Shown here: piece by piece, positions 27,352 through 35,852 of the stretch
Numbering within the stretch: the stretch's first letter is position 1
How the letters are laid out: each line of letters opens with the position of its first letter
Program-made: the position numbers and the translations under genes
Notes under the pieces: generated by a model
Seen by the model: only the letters and a program-made list of their open reading frames with translations
The model's database searches: none
What the model was told of the DNA's origin: nothing
NCBI RefSeq assembly: GCF_010672525.1
Contig: NZ_JAAHGH010000021.1
Span: 1 to 64,000 of the forward strand
DNA: 64,000 nucleotides
Source of the DNA: Okeania sp. SIO2B3
GTDB lineage: Bacteria > Cyanobacteriota > Cyanobacteriia > Cyanobacteriales > Microcoleaceae
Reading direction: 5' to 3'

Positions 27352-27501
27352 TTAATCTTTGTCCTCCTCATCATTTTTCTTACCCTTTTCAATCAGAATA
27401 CGATAGGACATTAACTGGTTTACCAAGAATAAGAGCTGATTTACAAAAAATAAGAGTGTTGTAGCAAAGCTCACAATTGTCAAAATCAAAAAAATATTCA
27501 T
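27352..27501 (-). CDS. Possible small single-TM protein (49 residues)
   Basis: ATG at 27501 opens a 49-codon frame: a hydrophobic helix (MNIFLILTIVSFATTLLFFV) followed by a charged tail ending GKKNDEEDKD. The hydrophobic-then-charged layout is that of a genuine small membrane protein, but I see no ribosome site or relative, and an overlapping frame is equally long. Confidence 0.3.
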   Translation of the reverse strand: MNIFLILTIVSFATTLLFFVNQLLFLVNQLMSYRILIEKGKKNDEEDKD

Positions 27502-28179
27502 AAACCTCACAAATTTTTGCAATTCTTTCACAGCAAACAATGTGGGTTTTTACGCCAAAAGCTAATAAATAATTGACAAAAGCCGTTGACACTCATATAC
27601 AGGAGTGCTACTATGAGGTTAATTATAGCCATGTATAAAAAACCATAGCTGTGTCCGTTGTGCTTGGTCAATTACATGGCGCAAAAACCAAATAAGCCGT
27701 AAAAGGTAATCGAATAAGGTACAAAAGCACATAGTTTACCAGACGCAGTGCTCTTGTATCTCCTTTAATGGTGTTTTAAGCCATAGTAAATCATAACAGA
27801 CTTTTGGTTAAAATTATTTTACGGTATTTACTAAAGTCTGCTTCGGTCAACCCTAACTTCTATTTTCAGGTGTATGCAAAATAGTATTAATCATATATAG
27901 CTAAGTCATTTTTTAGCTCTGAAATAGTCAAGGATGCCTAGCTAGAGACCAGACATCGATCACATCAAAAATTGTTACTTGGTAAAGCCAGCAAAATTTT
28001 TCCCGTGCATTTTAATTTTAATGCTTTTAAATGTATTGGAGAGAGTTATTGAACTTTGTCAAATATTTAGTAGCTGGTTAGTAAGAATCAACAAAGATAT
28101 TTGACATTAAAATTTTAGAATTTTAAATTCCTGTTGTGACAAAGTAAACATTGTCACTTCTTCATTCTTAACTTCTTCC

Positions 28180-30027
28180 TTATTCAAATATTTGTAGAGT
28201 TCCGGCTAAAAAGCCTTCGCGACAAGCATAACGCTGAACTTTTCCACTAGAAGTTTTGGGAATAGCTCCCGGTTTAAGCAACAGTATCTGATAAATCTGT
28301 AAATCGTGATTTCTTGACACAGACCGTTGGATAGATTTAATTAAGTCCTGAGAATTATCAAAATTTTCCGTATCAGACTTACCATTACGCTGACTAAAAA
28401 AATCAAGCTTTACCAAGCTAACAGATTCATCACTGGAATTATGCTTTTGACTTTTGACTTTTGACTTTTGACTTCCATGAAGCAGTTGACGAAAATTACG
28501 TTCTACCTCAGCTACTACTACTAAACGTTCTTCTCCTGCCACCTCTACAGAAAAGCTAGCAATACAACCTGGTCTAATTAGTGGATGACTTTGCTCCACT
28601 GTCCATTCAATGTCTTGAGGGTAATGATTCCGACCATTAATAATAATCACATCTTTAAGACGACCCGTCACAAATAATTCCCCACCCTCTATAAACCCTA
28701 AATCTCCAGTTCTCATAAATGGCTCTTTTCCCGAAGCTTCAGGTAAATAAGCCTCAAAAGTTTGCTTTGTTTCTTCTGGTTTGCGCCAATAACCCTCAGC
28801 AATGCTTGGCCCCGATACCCAAATTTCTCCAACTTCACCCTCGGTACAGAGAGTTAATTTTTCTGGATGGACAATTTTAATCTGTTGGTCTGGCAAAGTT
28901 TGACCACAACCAACTAATGTTTTTGTTGCTTCAGTTTCTGAAGTAGTTGAAATAATCTGATTTTGTTCTAATGCGTTAGTCGCAATAGTAGTTTGAATTG
29001 GTGGGGCAAGTTTATCGCCTCCAGAAATTATCAGGGTAGCTTCTGCCATCCCATAACAAGGATAAAAAGCTTCTCGACGGAAACCACAAACTTCAAAAGT
29101 TCTGGCAAATCTTTCTAAAACTTGGGCACTAATAGGTTCAGCACCATTAAATGCCACTTCCCAACTACTTAAGTCCAAATTTTGAATCTGTTCGGCCTTA
29201 ATTTTACGGACACACAGATCGTAAGCAAAGTTAGGTCCACCGCTGGTAGTCCCTTGATGTTGAGAAATAGCTTGTAGCCAACGCACCGGACTTTGCAGAA
29301 ACATTAACGGAGACATTAAAACTACTGGAAATGCTCCATATAAAGGTTGCACTATCCCACCAATTAAACCCATATCGTGATAAGGAGGCAGCCAAATTAC
29401 TCCTTTGCTTTCTACAGAATGTCCAAAACATTGATGAATCAGACTAGAGTTATGCAAAAGGTTTTGGTGAGTAATCATTACCCCTTTTGGTGTAGCTGTT
29501 GAACCGGAGGTATATTGGAGGAAGGCAAGAGTATTTTCGTTGATATTAGGTTCAAGCCATTTTTCTGCAACATTGTCTGGAATATGGTCAGTGGCTAACC
29601 AACCTAAATTATTCAATTCTGGGGTTTCTGAGGCGCGACGTTCTAGGGTGGAGATGATAGATTTAGTTGTTAGAGCTACTTTGGCCTCTGTATCCCTAAT
29701 AATTGTTTGAATGCGGGCCAGGGAGCGATTGGGTCTAGGGGGATAGGCAGGAACTGCGATAATTCCAGCATAAAGACATCCAAAAAAGGCGCTAATATAC
29801 TCTAGTCCCGGTTGATAGATGAGTAAAGCACGTTCTCCTGGTGGACATACTGATTGGAGATAGGCAGCGATCGCTCGTGAATGTTGTTCTAGTTGTTGAT
29901 AGGTGAGGCTAATTGTGTTTGTTTCTCCGTCTACTAAAAAGGTATAAGCTATTTGTTTGGGGTTTTCGATAGCTCTGTTTTGTAATAAATCTACTAAAGT
30001 TTTAATTTTTTTATCTAAACTATTCAT
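28180..30027 (-). CDS. Fatty acyl-AMP ligase (FAAL)
   Basis: The protein has 615 residues and belongs to the ANL adenylating superfamily. It shows the FAAL-type opening (YQQLEQHSRAIAAYL), the P-loop YTSGSTATPKGVM, WLPPYHDMGLIGG, RTGDLGF and the C-terminal GKVQRYACR. FAALs activate a fatty acid as acyl-AMP and pass it to a carrier protein rather than to CoA. The obvious acceptor is the ACP domain of the synthase at 25115. Residues near 515-560 are an unusual linker containing four CTTTTGA heptamers in DNA (28444-28471, + strand view). It is divergent from the first reductase gene, with a 99-base gap. Confidence 0.9.
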   Translation of the reverse strand: MNSLDKKIKTLVDLLQNRAIENPKQIAYTFLVDGETNTISLTYQQLEQHSRAIAAYLQSVCPPGERALLIYQPGLEYISAFFGCLYAGIIAVPAYPPRPNRSLARIQTIIRDTEAKVALTTKSIISTLERRASETPELNNLGWLATDHIPDNVAEKWLEPNINENTLAFLQYTSGSTATPKGVMITHQNLLHNSSLIHQCFGHSVESKGVIWLPPYHDMGLIGGIVQPLYGAFPVVLMSPLMFLQSPVRWLQAISQHQGTTSGGPNFAYDLCVRKIKAEQIQNLDLSSWEVAFNGAEPISAQVLERFARTFEVCGFRREAFYPCYGMAEATLIISGGDKLAPPIQTTIATNALEQNQIISTTSETEATKTLVGCGQTLPDQQIKIVHPEKLTLCTEGEVGEIWVSGPSIAEGYWRKPEETKQTFEAYLPEASGKEPFMRTGDLGFIEGGELFVTGRLKDVIIINGRNHYPQDIEWTVEQSHPLIRPGCIASFSVEVAGEERLVVVAEVERNFRQLLHGSQKSKVKSQKHNSSDESVSLVKLDFFSQRNGKSDTENFDNSQDLIKSIQRSVSRNHDLQIYQILLLKPGAIPKTSSGKVQRYACREGFLAGTLQIFE

Positions 30028-30126
30028 ATTATTTTTGTTGACATCTTCTTTTGATTAAAAATCAATCTGAAACTGCCAAAATATTATTAATTTCTAATTA
30101 GAGCTATTATTTTACCCTCAAATAAA

Positions 30127-30864
30127 ATGACACAACAACATATAACCTTAATTACTGGTGCAAGTCGGGGAATAGGTTTCTCTACAGCAGAATACCTGGC
30201 AAAAAAAGGACATCTAGTAATTGGCCTGGCGCGCCACACTCCTGAAAAGACCTTTCCTGGTGAATTTTTTACAGTGGATCTGAGCGATCGCGATGCTACA
30301 ACAGAAACTCTAGCTAATTTAACCAAGCAGTATGCTTTTGATGGAGTGGTAAATAATGTAGGAATAGCACACCCAGAGCTACTAGAAGAAATCACACTAG
30401 ATAATTTCGATGCAGTTATTGACTTAAATTTGCGTGTTGCTATCCAAACTGTGCAAGCAGTGGTGCCATTAATGAAGGCAAAAAAGTGGGGTCGTATTGT
30501 TAATATTTCCAGTATCGCTGCTTTGGGAGCGCAAAACCGTGGCACTTATGCTGTCAGTAAAGCCGGAATGATTAGTTTAACTCGCACTTGGGCTTTGGAG
30601 TTGGTCAAGAGTGGGATAACTGTTAATGCTGTTGCTCCTGGGCCTATTGATACAGAATTATTTAGATATTATTATCCATCAGGAAGTGAAGTGGAAAAGC
30701 GCTATTTAAGTGGGGTGCCAATAGGGCGCTTTGGTAAACCTTCGGAGGTAGCTGCAAGCATTGGCTTTTTCTTTTCAGAAGAGGCAGGTTATATTACTGG
30801 GCAAACTCTTTTTGTTGATGGTGGTTCTACTATTGATATACATCCTTATTACAAGACAAGATAA
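30127..30864 (+). CDS. Short-chain dehydrogenase/reductase, first of a tandem pair
   Basis: A 245-residue classical SDR resembling FabG: cofactor loop TGASRGIG (10-17), NNVG, catalytic Ser in NISSIAALG and the YAVSK pair. It probably reduces a ketone with NAD(P)H. In this cluster the natural substrate would be the amino ketone made by the ACP-oxoamine synthase (inference). The first 55 residues are nearly identical to those of the next gene. Its TAA stop is also the first three bases of a TAACGAAGTC repeat. Confidence 0.88.
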   Translation: MTQQHITLITGASRGIGFSTAEYLAKKGHLVIGLARHTPEKTFPGEFFTVDLSDRDATTETLANLTKQYAFDGVVNNVGIAHPELLEEITLDNFDAVIDLNLRVAIQTVQAVVPLMKAKKWGRIVNISSIAALGAQNRGTYAVSKAGMISLTRTWALELVKSGITVNAVAPGPIDTELFRYYYPSGSEVEKRYLSGVPIGRFGKPSEVAASIGFFFSEEAGYITGQTLFVDGGSTIDIHPYYKTR

Positions 30865-31015
30865 CGAAGTCAGAAGTCAGTAGGGGCAAACGGCCGTTTG
30901 CTTCGCATACTTCGTAACGCCCGTACAGAAGTTATTTTTGTAACAGGAATTTGAGAAAAGCTCCAAAAATATTGCGCCTTAAAAGGCGGGGTTTTAGACC
31001 CATGTTATTTTGATA
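30862..31015 (+). repeat. TAACGAAGTC element between the two reductase genes
   Basis: It starts TAACGAAGTCAGAAGTC at the stop codon of the first reductase and ends near GGCGGGGTTTTAGACCC. It shares TTGTAACaGGAATTTGAG- and AAAATATTGCGCCTTAAAAG-type blocks with copies at 48720-48905 (inverted), 52057-52165 and 52889-52975. Confidence 0.7.
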
Positions 31016-31037
31016 AATTATTTTACTATCCAGAAAA

Positions 31038-31775
31038 ATGACAGAACAACATATAACCTTAATTACTGGTGCAAGTCGGGGAATAGGTTTCTCTACAGCA
31101 GAATACCTGGCGAAAAAAGGACACCTAGTAATTGGCCTGGCACGTCACACTCCTGAAAAAACCTTTCCTGGTGAATTTTTTACAGTCGATCTGAGTGATC
31201 GCCACGCCACAACAGAAACTCTGGCTAATTTAACGAAACAATATTCTTTTGATGGAGTTGTCAATAATGTAGGAATAGTACACCCACAACCACTAGAGGA
31301 GGTGACGCTGGATAACTTCGATACAGTGATTGACTTAAATTTGCGTGTTGCGATACAAACTGTTCAAGCAGTGGTGCCATCAATGAAGGCGAAAAAGTGG
31401 GGTCGTATTGTTAATATTTCTAGTATCGCTGCTTTGGGAGCGCAAGACCGCACCAGTTATACTATAGCTAAAGCAGGAATGATTAGTTTGGCTCGCACTT
31501 GGGCTTTGGAGTTTGTGTCAAGTGGGATAACTGTTAATGTTGTTGCTCCTGGGAGAATAGAAACAGAAATTGGTAGGCGCATTTTTCCAACTGGAAGTGA
31601 AGAGGAAAAGCGCTTAATTTGTGGGATACCAATGAAGCGTGCTGGTAAACCTTCGGAAGTAGCAGCAGCTATTGGCTTTTTCTTTTCAGAAGAGGCAGGT
31701 TATATTACTGGGCAAACTCTTTTTGTTGATGGTGGTTGTAGCATTGATGTACATCCTTATTACAAGGCAAGATAA
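31038..31775 (+). CDS. Short-chain dehydrogenase/reductase, second of a tandem pair
   Basis: Also 245 residues and very similar to the upstream reductase across its length. Both have TGASRGIG, NISSIAALG and a Tyr-x3-Lys pair (here YTIAK). Differences cluster around the active site and substrate loop: DRTSYTIAKAG for NRGTYAVSKAG, and GRIETEIGRRIFPTGSEEEK for GPIDTELFRYYYPSGSEVEK. A recent duplication followed by divergence of substrate choice is likely. Confidence 0.88.
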   Translation: MTEQHITLITGASRGIGFSTAEYLAKKGHLVIGLARHTPEKTFPGEFFTVDLSDRHATTETLANLTKQYSFDGVVNNVGIVHPQPLEEVTLDNFDTVIDLNLRVAIQTVQAVVPSMKAKKWGRIVNISSIAALGAQDRTSYTIAKAGMISLARTWALEFVSSGITVNVVAPGRIETEIGRRIFPTGSEEEKRLICGIPMKRAGKPSEVAAAIGFFFSEEAGYITGQTLFVDGGCSIDVHPYYKAR

Positions 31776-31877
31776 ATTATTGATTCAAATTAACAGGTAA
31801 AATTTTAAGAGTAATCTAATTTAAAAGGTAGAAAATTAAGATAGAATTCTTGATGATTAACTGTTGAAAAATGATCG

Positions 31878-32354
31878 ATGACTGAAAATATCTTATATCC
31901 CTGGAAACAAGAAACTATAATTCGCCGTACTCAAATACTGTTACGAAGCTATAAATATTGGACTGGTAAATCTTTATTGGATGTAGATGGAACACCGGAA
32001 TTTATGGCTCAAGCATTGTGGGAAGCTCCATTTATTGTTGTTTCTCACGGTATGGAAGAAAACCCTATCTTCAATTATGGTAATCAGCAAGCGTTGGATT
32101 TATGGGAAATGAGTTGGGAGCAGTTGACTCATACCCCTTCTCGTCAGACAGCAGAACTTTCAGAGCGCGAAGATCGCCAGCTATTAATGACTCAGGTACA
32201 AACTCAAGGCTATATTAGTGGTTATCGGGGGGTTCGTATTTCCAGCAAAGGTAAACGGTTTTGGATTTTAGATGTTACCATCTGGAATCTTCTAGATGAA
32301 AATCAAAAGCAATGTGGTCAAGCTGCTACTTATAACCAATGGGAGTATATTTAG
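31878..32354 (+). CDS. MEKHLA domain protein (PAS-like)
   Basis: The protein has 158 residues. IVVSHGMEENPIFNYGNQQA, LDLWEM and the YRGVRISSKGKRFWI strand run match the MEKHLA family, a PAS-related fold known as the C-terminal part of plant HD-ZIP III proteins and as stand-alone cyanobacterial proteins. It may bind a small ligand. It lies 102 bases after the second reductase on the same strand, so it could be co-transcribed with the biosynthetic genes, but no catalytic role is evident. Confidence 0.85.
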   Translation: MTENILYPWKQETIIRRTQILLRSYKYWTGKSLLDVDGTPEFMAQALWEAPFIVVSHGMEENPIFNYGNQQALDLWEMSWEQLTHTPSRQTAELSEREDRQLLMTQVQTQGYISGYRGVRISSKGKRFWILDVTIWNLLDENQKQCGQAATYNQWEYI

Positions 32355-32488
32355 CTAGTCGTGGTGAATTGCGATTATTTAGGCAAGAATATATTAGGTA
32401 TTTTAAACTCTATTTTTTGTATAAATTAGCTGAAAATATTAATTTACCTAATGGGAAAGTGGTATTACTTAAACCATCAAATCATTAA
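32339..32488 (+). CDS. Possible short ORF (49 residues)
   Basis: ATG 32339 overlaps the end of the MEKHLA gene by 16 bases and opens 49 codons: MGVYLASRGELRLFRQEYIR and onward to LLKPSNH. The composition is protein-like. I do not recognise it, and it could be the remnant of a longer gene. Confidence 0.3.
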   Translation: MGVYLASRGELRLFRQEYIRYFKLYFLYKLAENINLPNGKVVLLKPSNH

Positions 32489-32536
32489 AATTTAAGTATT
32501 GAGACAGATACAAGGAATTATAAAGCATTATCAGGA

Positions 32537-33934
32537 ATGAAAATTAAAATCCAAAATCTTGGTGTATTAAAACAAGCTGAATTTACTCTTGCCGATCTGA
32601 CAATTATTTGTGGTGGTAATAATACTGGCAAGACTTACGCTACTTATGCCTTATTTGGATTTTTGTGTACTTGGGAACGGATACTTTCTATTGATATCGA
32701 CGATAAAATTCAGCAATTATTTGCTGAAGGTGTAATTAGTATTGATATACAAGAATATATTGAACAGATTCAAGAAATCGTTGCTAAAGGTTGTCAAGAA
32801 TATACCAAGCAATTACCAAAGATTTTTGCAGCAGATCGTGAACGATTTAAAGAAACAAAATTTGATGTCATTGTTGATATAAATGATATTAATGATATTA
32901 GTTTAAATACGAAGTTTGAGCGTAAAATCAATTTTCCAGGTAGAGAACTTTTTTCCATTACCAAAAATTATGATAGTACAGAATTAGTTGTAACGCTTCT
33001 AGTTGAAAAAGCAAAAGCGGAAATTCTAACTAATATTTTTAATGATTTTATCGCAAATGCTCTCAAAGAAATTATTTTTTATCAACTTTTTCCTAGACCT
33101 TTCATCGCTAGTTCAGAAAGAACAGGTGCTGCTATTTTTCGTAAAGAATTAAATTTTGCCCGCAACTGTTTGCTTGAAGAAATGAGTCAGGCAGATGATA
33201 ATATTGATCTAGAAAAGTTTTTATTTGAAGGATATCAAAATTATCCACTTCCAGTTAAAGAAAATGTAAAGTTTACACTGAAACTAGAGAAAATTTCCAA
33301 ACAACATAGTTTTCTTTATAATGAGCATCCTGAAGTTTTGAATGATTTCGCTGATATTATTGGAGGTGAGTATACAGTTACTCCTAATGATGAACTTTAT
33401 TATACGCCGAAACAAGGGAAACGACCCCCCAAACTATCTATGCTTGAAAGTTCTAGCGCTGTGCGTTCTTTACTAGATATTGGTTTTTATCTAAAACATG
33501 AAGCTCAACCTGGGGACTTACTCATGGTAGATGAACCAGAGTTAAACCTACATCCTGAAAACCAGCGTCGTGTTGCCAGACTATTTGCTCGACTTATTAA
33601 TCTGGGAATCAAGGTTTTTATTACTACTCATAGTGATTATATTATCAAAGAATTAAATACACTAATTATGCTCAATCACGATAAACCTCATCTGAAACGC
33701 ATTGCTGAGGAAGAGGGTTATCAAACAGAAGAATTAATATCTGCTGAAAAGATTAAAGTGTATATTGCTGAAGAAAAATCTATTCAACTAGAAGGTAATA
33801 AAAGAAAAATTAAGGGCAAAACTCTTACCCTAGCAAATATTGACCCGGAAATGGGTATTGAAGCTCGTAGTTTTGATACAACTATTGAAGAGATGAATCG
33901 AATTCAGGAAGCGATCGCCTGGGGCGAAGATTGA
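32537..33934 (+). CDS. ABC/OLD-type AAA ATPase, likely defence ATPase
   Basis: The protein has 465 residues. Walker A GGNNTGKT is at 26-33, Walker B is LLMVDEPELNLHPENQ near 326-341, and the following switch is FITTHSDYI. These are features of the AAA_15/AAA_21 ATPases used in OLD-, Septu- and PARIS-like defence systems. The C-terminal 90 residues add an unknown mixed region. Its stop codon overlaps the ATG of the next gene (TGATG), so the two are made together. This points to a toxin-effector or nuclease partnership. Confidence 0.82.
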   Translation: MKIKIQNLGVLKQAEFTLADLTIICGGNNTGKTYATYALFGFLCTWERILSIDIDDKIQQLFAEGVISIDIQEYIEQIQEIVAKGCQEYTKQLPKIFAADRERFKETKFDVIVDINDINDISLNTKFERKINFPGRELFSITKNYDSTELVVTLLVEKAKAEILTNIFNDFIANALKEIIFYQLFPRPFIASSERTGAAIFRKELNFARNCLLEEMSQADDNIDLEKFLFEGYQNYPLPVKENVKFTLKLEKISKQHSFLYNEHPEVLNDFADIIGGEYTVTPNDELYYTPKQGKRPPKLSMLESSSAVRSLLDIGFYLKHEAQPGDLLMVDEPELNLHPENQRRVARLFARLINLGIKVFITTHSDYIIKELNTLIMLNHDKPHLKRIAEEEGYQTEELISAEKIKVYIAEEKSIQLEGNKRKIKGKTLTLANIDPEMGIEARSFDTTIEEMNRIQEAIAWGED

Positions 33935-34506
33935 TGGTTGATTCGGATATTGTTATCCTTAAAAAGATGATTCAACCGGAAGCTACAGTAGTATTAGAAT
34001 CTGAATATCAGAAGAATATCGTCAAACTCACAGAAGTTGATAACTACACTGTAACTATTTATGGAATGCCCGATGATGATGAAGTTATTACGATCAAGGT
34101 AGATACTTTTAGCGCACCAAAAGAAGTTTTCCAGGGAACTAAAGGTGAATGCAAACGTGCAGATTTTGTCATTATTTCTGATACTATTAACAAAGGAAAA
34201 TTCATCGTCTTTATTGAAATGAAGCGAGGAAAAAAGACATCTAAAGAGAAAGAGATTATCCAGCAACTAAAAGGGGCGCAGTGTTTTGTTGAATATTGTC
34301 AAGCAATTGGTAAGTTATTTTGGGAGAAACAAGATTTTCTTGATAATTACAAATGCCGTTTTGTCAGTTTTAAGAATATCACAGTTAATAAGAAACCAAC
34401 ACGATATAAATCTAAAGATGATATTCATGATACTCCAGAAAATATGTTAAAAATTAGCTCCCCAAATCACATTCAGTTCAATCATTTGATAGGACATAAA
34501 AAATAA
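33934..34506 (+). CDS. Putative PD-(D/E)XK nuclease, effector of the coupled ATPase
   Basis: ATG 33934 shares one base with the upstream TGA. The 190-residue product has the arrangement Asp77 (RADFVII), then Glu95-x-Lys97 in FIVFIEMKRG, then Gln110/111 on a helix (IIQQLKGAQ). This is the core signature of PD-(D/E)XK nucleases. I do not know the exact family. The tight coupling to an ATPase of a type used in phage defence supports an effector-nuclease role. A 268-bp mobile element lies two bases after the stop. Confidence 0.65.
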   Translation: MVDSDIVILKKMIQPEATVVLESEYQKNIVKLTEVDNYTVTIYGMPDDDEVITIKVDTFSAPKEVFQGTKGECKRADFVIISDTINKGKFIVFIEMKRGKKTSKEKEIIQQLKGAQCFVEYCQAIGKLFWEKQDFLDNYKCRFVSFKNITVNKKPTRYKSKDDIHDTPENMLKISSPNHIQFNHLIGHKK

Positions 34507-34508
34507 TT

Positions 34509-34776
34509 AGGGCTTGCTGATTAATTCTCAAAATATTTACAGATAAAGACTTTAGCTTTTTTGGAGTCGAAAAAAGTGCGCCTATTTCAGTCTAAAAAGC
34601 TCAAAAAATTAGTATTTTAGGCGCATATTTGGGCAGAAAAATCAAGGGACAATTCTTACTTCTACCTCCTCTAAATTCCCATTTCTCCTGTCTCCTGTTT
34701 TCCCCTCCTGGGAGGGGTTAGGGGTGGGTTGTCTCCTGTCTCCTACCCCTACTAAAATACTTTTTCAGCAAACCCT
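34509..34776 (+). mobile_element. 268-bp MITE, second full copy
   Basis: It begins AGGGCTTGCTGATTAATTC and ends ACTTTTTCAGCAAACCCT, flanked by AATT on both sides. The left AATT overlaps the TAA stop of the putative nuclease gene. It has the same length as the copy at 13321 but opposite orientation. Shared internal blocks include CAGATAAAGACTTTAGC and TTTGGGCAGAAAAAT. Confidence 0.85.
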
Positions 34777-34917
34777 AATTATTTCTCAGGTTTTGTCCTG
34801 GGATTTTAGCAGTAACTTTTTATTTTTTCTCAAGTTCTAAATTGGTTTTACCTTCCCCAAAATTAATAGCTGAAGTTCGCAGTTGCGACCTAGGAGGCTA
34901 GCTAATAGCTGACGGCT

Positions 34918-35146
34918 GTTTGCGCAGCATTCCGGAGGAAATGCTTACCGAATAATTAATAATTAATAATTAAATAATTCTGGTTTAAAGCCTCCCCTTT
35001 TAAGGGAAAAAAAAGCGGTCGAGGGATGGCGAGGTCTCCTCGCCATATCCAATCGACCAAGAGAAGAAATAATGTTTCCTTATATTCAATCCTCTCGGTT
35101 TTAACCAGAGGTAATTATCAATTATCAATTATCAATTATCCATTAA
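34918..35146. repeat. GTTTGCG motif followed by a GTCGAGGGATGG-family element
   Basis: 34918-34946 is the short motif TGCGCAGCATTCCGGAGGAA, seen also near 55404, 59913, 61178 and 63740. From about 34948 follows an element with AT-rich ends (AATTAATAATTAAATAATTC and AATTATCAATTATCAATTAT) and the core GCGGTCGAGGGATGGCGAG. Relatives lie at 38312-38503, 58317-58437 (inverted) and 59464-59795. Confidence 0.75.
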
Positions 35147-35153
35147 TGAAAGA

Positions 35154-35669
35154 CTATCTTAGTACCTCTGATTGAGCAAAAGCAGGTTTAATAAACTCAT
35201 CCCTATCTTGTAAACTAATATAACCTTGATTAACTGCTAGATTCATTAATTCAGTTAAAAATTGCTTTAATTCAGTCAAAACCTGTTGTTTTTCCAAGAT
35301 AATTAATGATTCCTGGTGATAATAATTAAGCTCTTTTAAATAACATTGAATTTGCGTATCAACAGGAACAAAATTTATTCAAAACCAATAACTTTCAACG
35401 AAATCTAAACCCATGATTTTATCCCGTTCTAACTCTCCTATTTGTTCAGTAAATCTATCCTCCAATAAGATACAAATATCAGGATCTAAAAATACCTTAA
35501 ACTTAGTTTGCCCAATTTCTACAATAACTTGACGATTAAACTCATAACAAAACTTCCTTAACCCTAATTCAAAGTCAGATAACTCCCCTAAAGGATCATC
35601 AGGAGGAGTAGTAAAATTTTCTATATTTTTATGACCTCATCTTAGTTTAAATTGCTTAATTTTATTCAT
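35154..35669 (-). pseudogene. Unidentified gene with two in-frame TGA codons
   Basis: One continuous frame of 172 codons from ATG 35669 contains just two stops, both TGA, after residue 10 (MNKIKQFKLR) and after ESYWF. The rest reads as normal protein: GELSDFELGLRKFCYEFNRQ, VFLDPDICILLEDRF and a helical C terminus. I do not recognise it. Both TGA could be TGG-to-TGA changes at tryptophan sites. It follows the 57-residue ORF by nine bases. Confidence 0.65.
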
Positions 35670-35678
35670 TTTGACCTC

Positions 35679-35852
35679 TTATTTATAGTTTATTTTAGGC
35701 TCAACAATAGGATAAGCATACTTAATTGTTCCATCTGAATTTCTGCCAATTTCCGCATAAACTACATTTTCACTAATCCTTCCATCATCATGATCAACTC
35801 TACCAATAGGACGATTAAATTTAATAACATAGTACCCATAATACTTTGGCAT
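35679..35852 (-). CDS. Small hypothetical protein (57 residues)
   Basis: ATG 35852 opens 57 codons: MPKYYGYYVIKFNRPIGRVD, then HDDGRISENVVYAEIGRN, ending EPKINYK. The ORF lies nine bases upstream of the decayed 172-codon gene on the same strand, as in a two-gene unit. The function is not known. It reads as intact even though its neighbour is broken. Confidence 0.5.
   Translation of the reverse strand: MPKYYGYYVIKFNRPIGRVDHDDGRISENVVYAEIGRNSDGTIKYAYPIVEPKINYK

Larger units (their letters stand above)
26750..28179. other. Long intergenic region with gene debris
   Basis: 1.4 kb without a firm gene between two functionally linked minus-strand genes. 26995-27058 is a GGGAGAA/GGAAGAA purine tandem tract. 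27352-27592 holds two short frames, one of which is annotated separately. The rest shows no codon structure that I can defend. Loss of a gene from the cluster would explain the gap. Confidence 0.55.

Noticed and set aside
25115-30027. Heterocyst glycolipid or polyketide cluster
   Set aside because: No ketosynthase, acyltransferase or NRPS condensation domain is present; only a FAAL and a lone ACP with an oxoamine synthase.
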